Source of the DNA: Gammaproteobacteria bacterium
GTDB taxonomy: Bacteria > Pseudomonadota > Gammaproteobacteria > Steroidobacterales > Steroidobacteraceae
Assembly (NCBI GenBank): GCA_030038645.1
Contig: JASHSR010000115.1
Location: 1 to 6,313, forward strand
DNA length: 6,313 nucleotides
Direction: 5' to 3'
Both the position numbers and the translations under genes were made by a program. Shown here piece after piece: positions 5,682 to 6,313 of this stretch (the stretch's first letter is position 1; the number at the start of each line of letters is the position of its first letter). The notes beneath the pieces were generated by a model. The model did no database searches. It saw nothing but the letters and a program-made list of their open reading frames with translations, and was not told the origin of the DNA.

Positions 5682-6313
5682 TCAAGCCTGGGGATAGAGC
5701 TTCGGAAACAGCATCTCGAGTGCCTCGTCCGGAAAACGCAATGACACCGGACCCTTCGGTGTCGTGGAAGCGAGGAGACCTGCGGCAATCGTGTCGTTGA
5801 GCACGCGCCGAGCAGTACGCTCGGGTAAGCCTGTGATGCCCGGCGCCACGCCGCGCTCGATCTCGCCGCGCATGAGTGCAGCGTCAAGGAGCGCAGCGCT
5901 CTCGGGTTTCAGTGTCTCGGCGCGTTCGACGTATACCTTCAAGCGGCGCGCGAGCGCATCGATCTCAAAGAGGCTCGTCATGAATTTCACCTGTTCCAGG
6001 GCAACCTCGAGGAACCATTGCGTGAACTCGACGAGAGCCTTGCGAGAGAGATTCCCACGGCCGTCGAAATCGCCTTCGCGGGGCGAGTCCGCCCGATCCA
6101 TCATGGCCTTGTATTCCGTGCGACTCTTGAGGCCCCGGGCGAGCCCGCGCGAAATGGACCAGAGCCCGTGGGCGTCTATCCCCGCGAGATAACCCATCGC
6201 GTGGCTCATGAGTCGACTGACGCGGCCATTGCCGTCCGGGAACGGGTGGATGTAGTTGAAGCGGTGATGGGCGGCGGGAATCGCCAAGATCCGCGCGCCC
6301 TGGCGCATCCTGC
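5682..6313 (-). CDS. Fic-domain protein, C-terminal part (5' end outside the window)
   Basis: At least 208 residues are present, read from the window edge to a TGA at 5682-5684. The frame stays open to base 6313, so the ATG at 6306-6308 is probably internal and the N-terminal part of the Fic fold is missing. Counting from that ATG, HPFPDGNGRVSR (21-32, bases 6213-6248) is a complete Fic active-site motif: catalytic H21, metal-binding D25, phosphate-binding GNGR and R32. Fic enzymes usually transfer AMP from ATP to a target hydroxyl; some move other nucleotides or phosphate. Helical segments follow to about 130. Residues about 136-205, including GITGLPERTARRVLNDTIAAG (157-177), look like a winged helix-turn-helix, as in many stand-alone bacterial Fic proteins. 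An inhibitory S/TxxxE(G/N) motif is not in the visible part and could be in the missing N-terminus. The gene converges on the nSTAND operon across 205 bp. Family assignment is strong; the target is unknown. Confidence 0.92.
   Translation of the reverse strand, partial: RMRQGARILAIPAAHHRFNYIHPFPDGNGRVSRLMSHAMGYLAGIDAHGLWSISRGLARGLKSRTEYKAMMDRADSPREGDFDGRGNLSRKALVEFTQWFLEVALEQVKFMTSLFEIDALARRLKVYVERAETLKPESAALLDAALMRGEIERGVAPGITGLPERTARRVLNDTIAAGLLASTTPKGPVSLRFPDEALEMLFPKLYPQA

Noticed and set aside
5540..5887. 115-codon minus-strand frame across the intergenic region and the Fic C-terminus
   Set aside because: It overlaps the Fic gene in another frame; the product is Arg/Ser/Cys-rich with no motif, while the Fic frame has a full active site.
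5764..6192. 142-codon plus-strand frame opposite the Fic gene
   Set aside because: Ser/Arg/Pro-rich antisense shadow with no domain signature.

Overview
The window is high-GC DNA with strong G/C preference at third codon positions. It reads as a bacterial chromosome or accessory region, most plausibly from a proteobacterium or a similar high-GC lineage, although nothing in it identifies a taxon. There are no rRNA or tRNA genes, CRISPR arrays or recognisable insertion sequences.

Layout, left to right. (1) 12-452 (+) encodes a small protein with about four membrane segments and no recognised family; it may begin before the window. (2) 453-746 has no gene. It holds three short hairpins just after the first gene and a 7-bp inverted repeat about 45 bp before the next one. 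(3) 747-2180 (+) encodes a 477-residue fusion of a divergent SIR2-like Rossmann domain and a C-terminal TIR domain. (4) 2177-5476 (+) overlaps it by ATGA and encodes a 1,099-residue protein: nSTAND-type P-loop NTPase, charged helix, one transmembrane segment, then a long TPR-like helical-repeat tail. (5) 5477-5681 is a short convergent intergenic stretch with a 7-bp-stem hairpin. (6) 5682-6313 (-) is the C-terminal part of a Fic-domain protein, cut by the window edge, with a complete HPFPDGNGRVSR active-site motif and a winged-helix-like C-terminus.

The two overlapping genes are the core of the window. STAND NTPases typically sense a ligand through C-terminal repeats, bind ATP, oligomerise and switch on an effector. 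TIR and SIR2 domains are recurrent effectors or signal producers in bacterial immunity because they cleave or rearrange NAD+. The pair therefore looks like a two-component conflict or anti-phage module: the nSTAND-TPR protein as sensor and switch, and the SIR2-TIR protein as effector. Three features stand out. SIR2 and TIR, which are separate proteins in Thoeris, lie in one chain without a SLOG domain. The SIR2 motif that normally reads TTN reads TTT. The single membrane segment between NTPase and repeats suggests that the sensor arm lies across the membrane from the NTPase. The Fic gene, another class often found in toxin and defence contexts, fits an accessory island, but nothing in the sequence ties it functionally to the operon.
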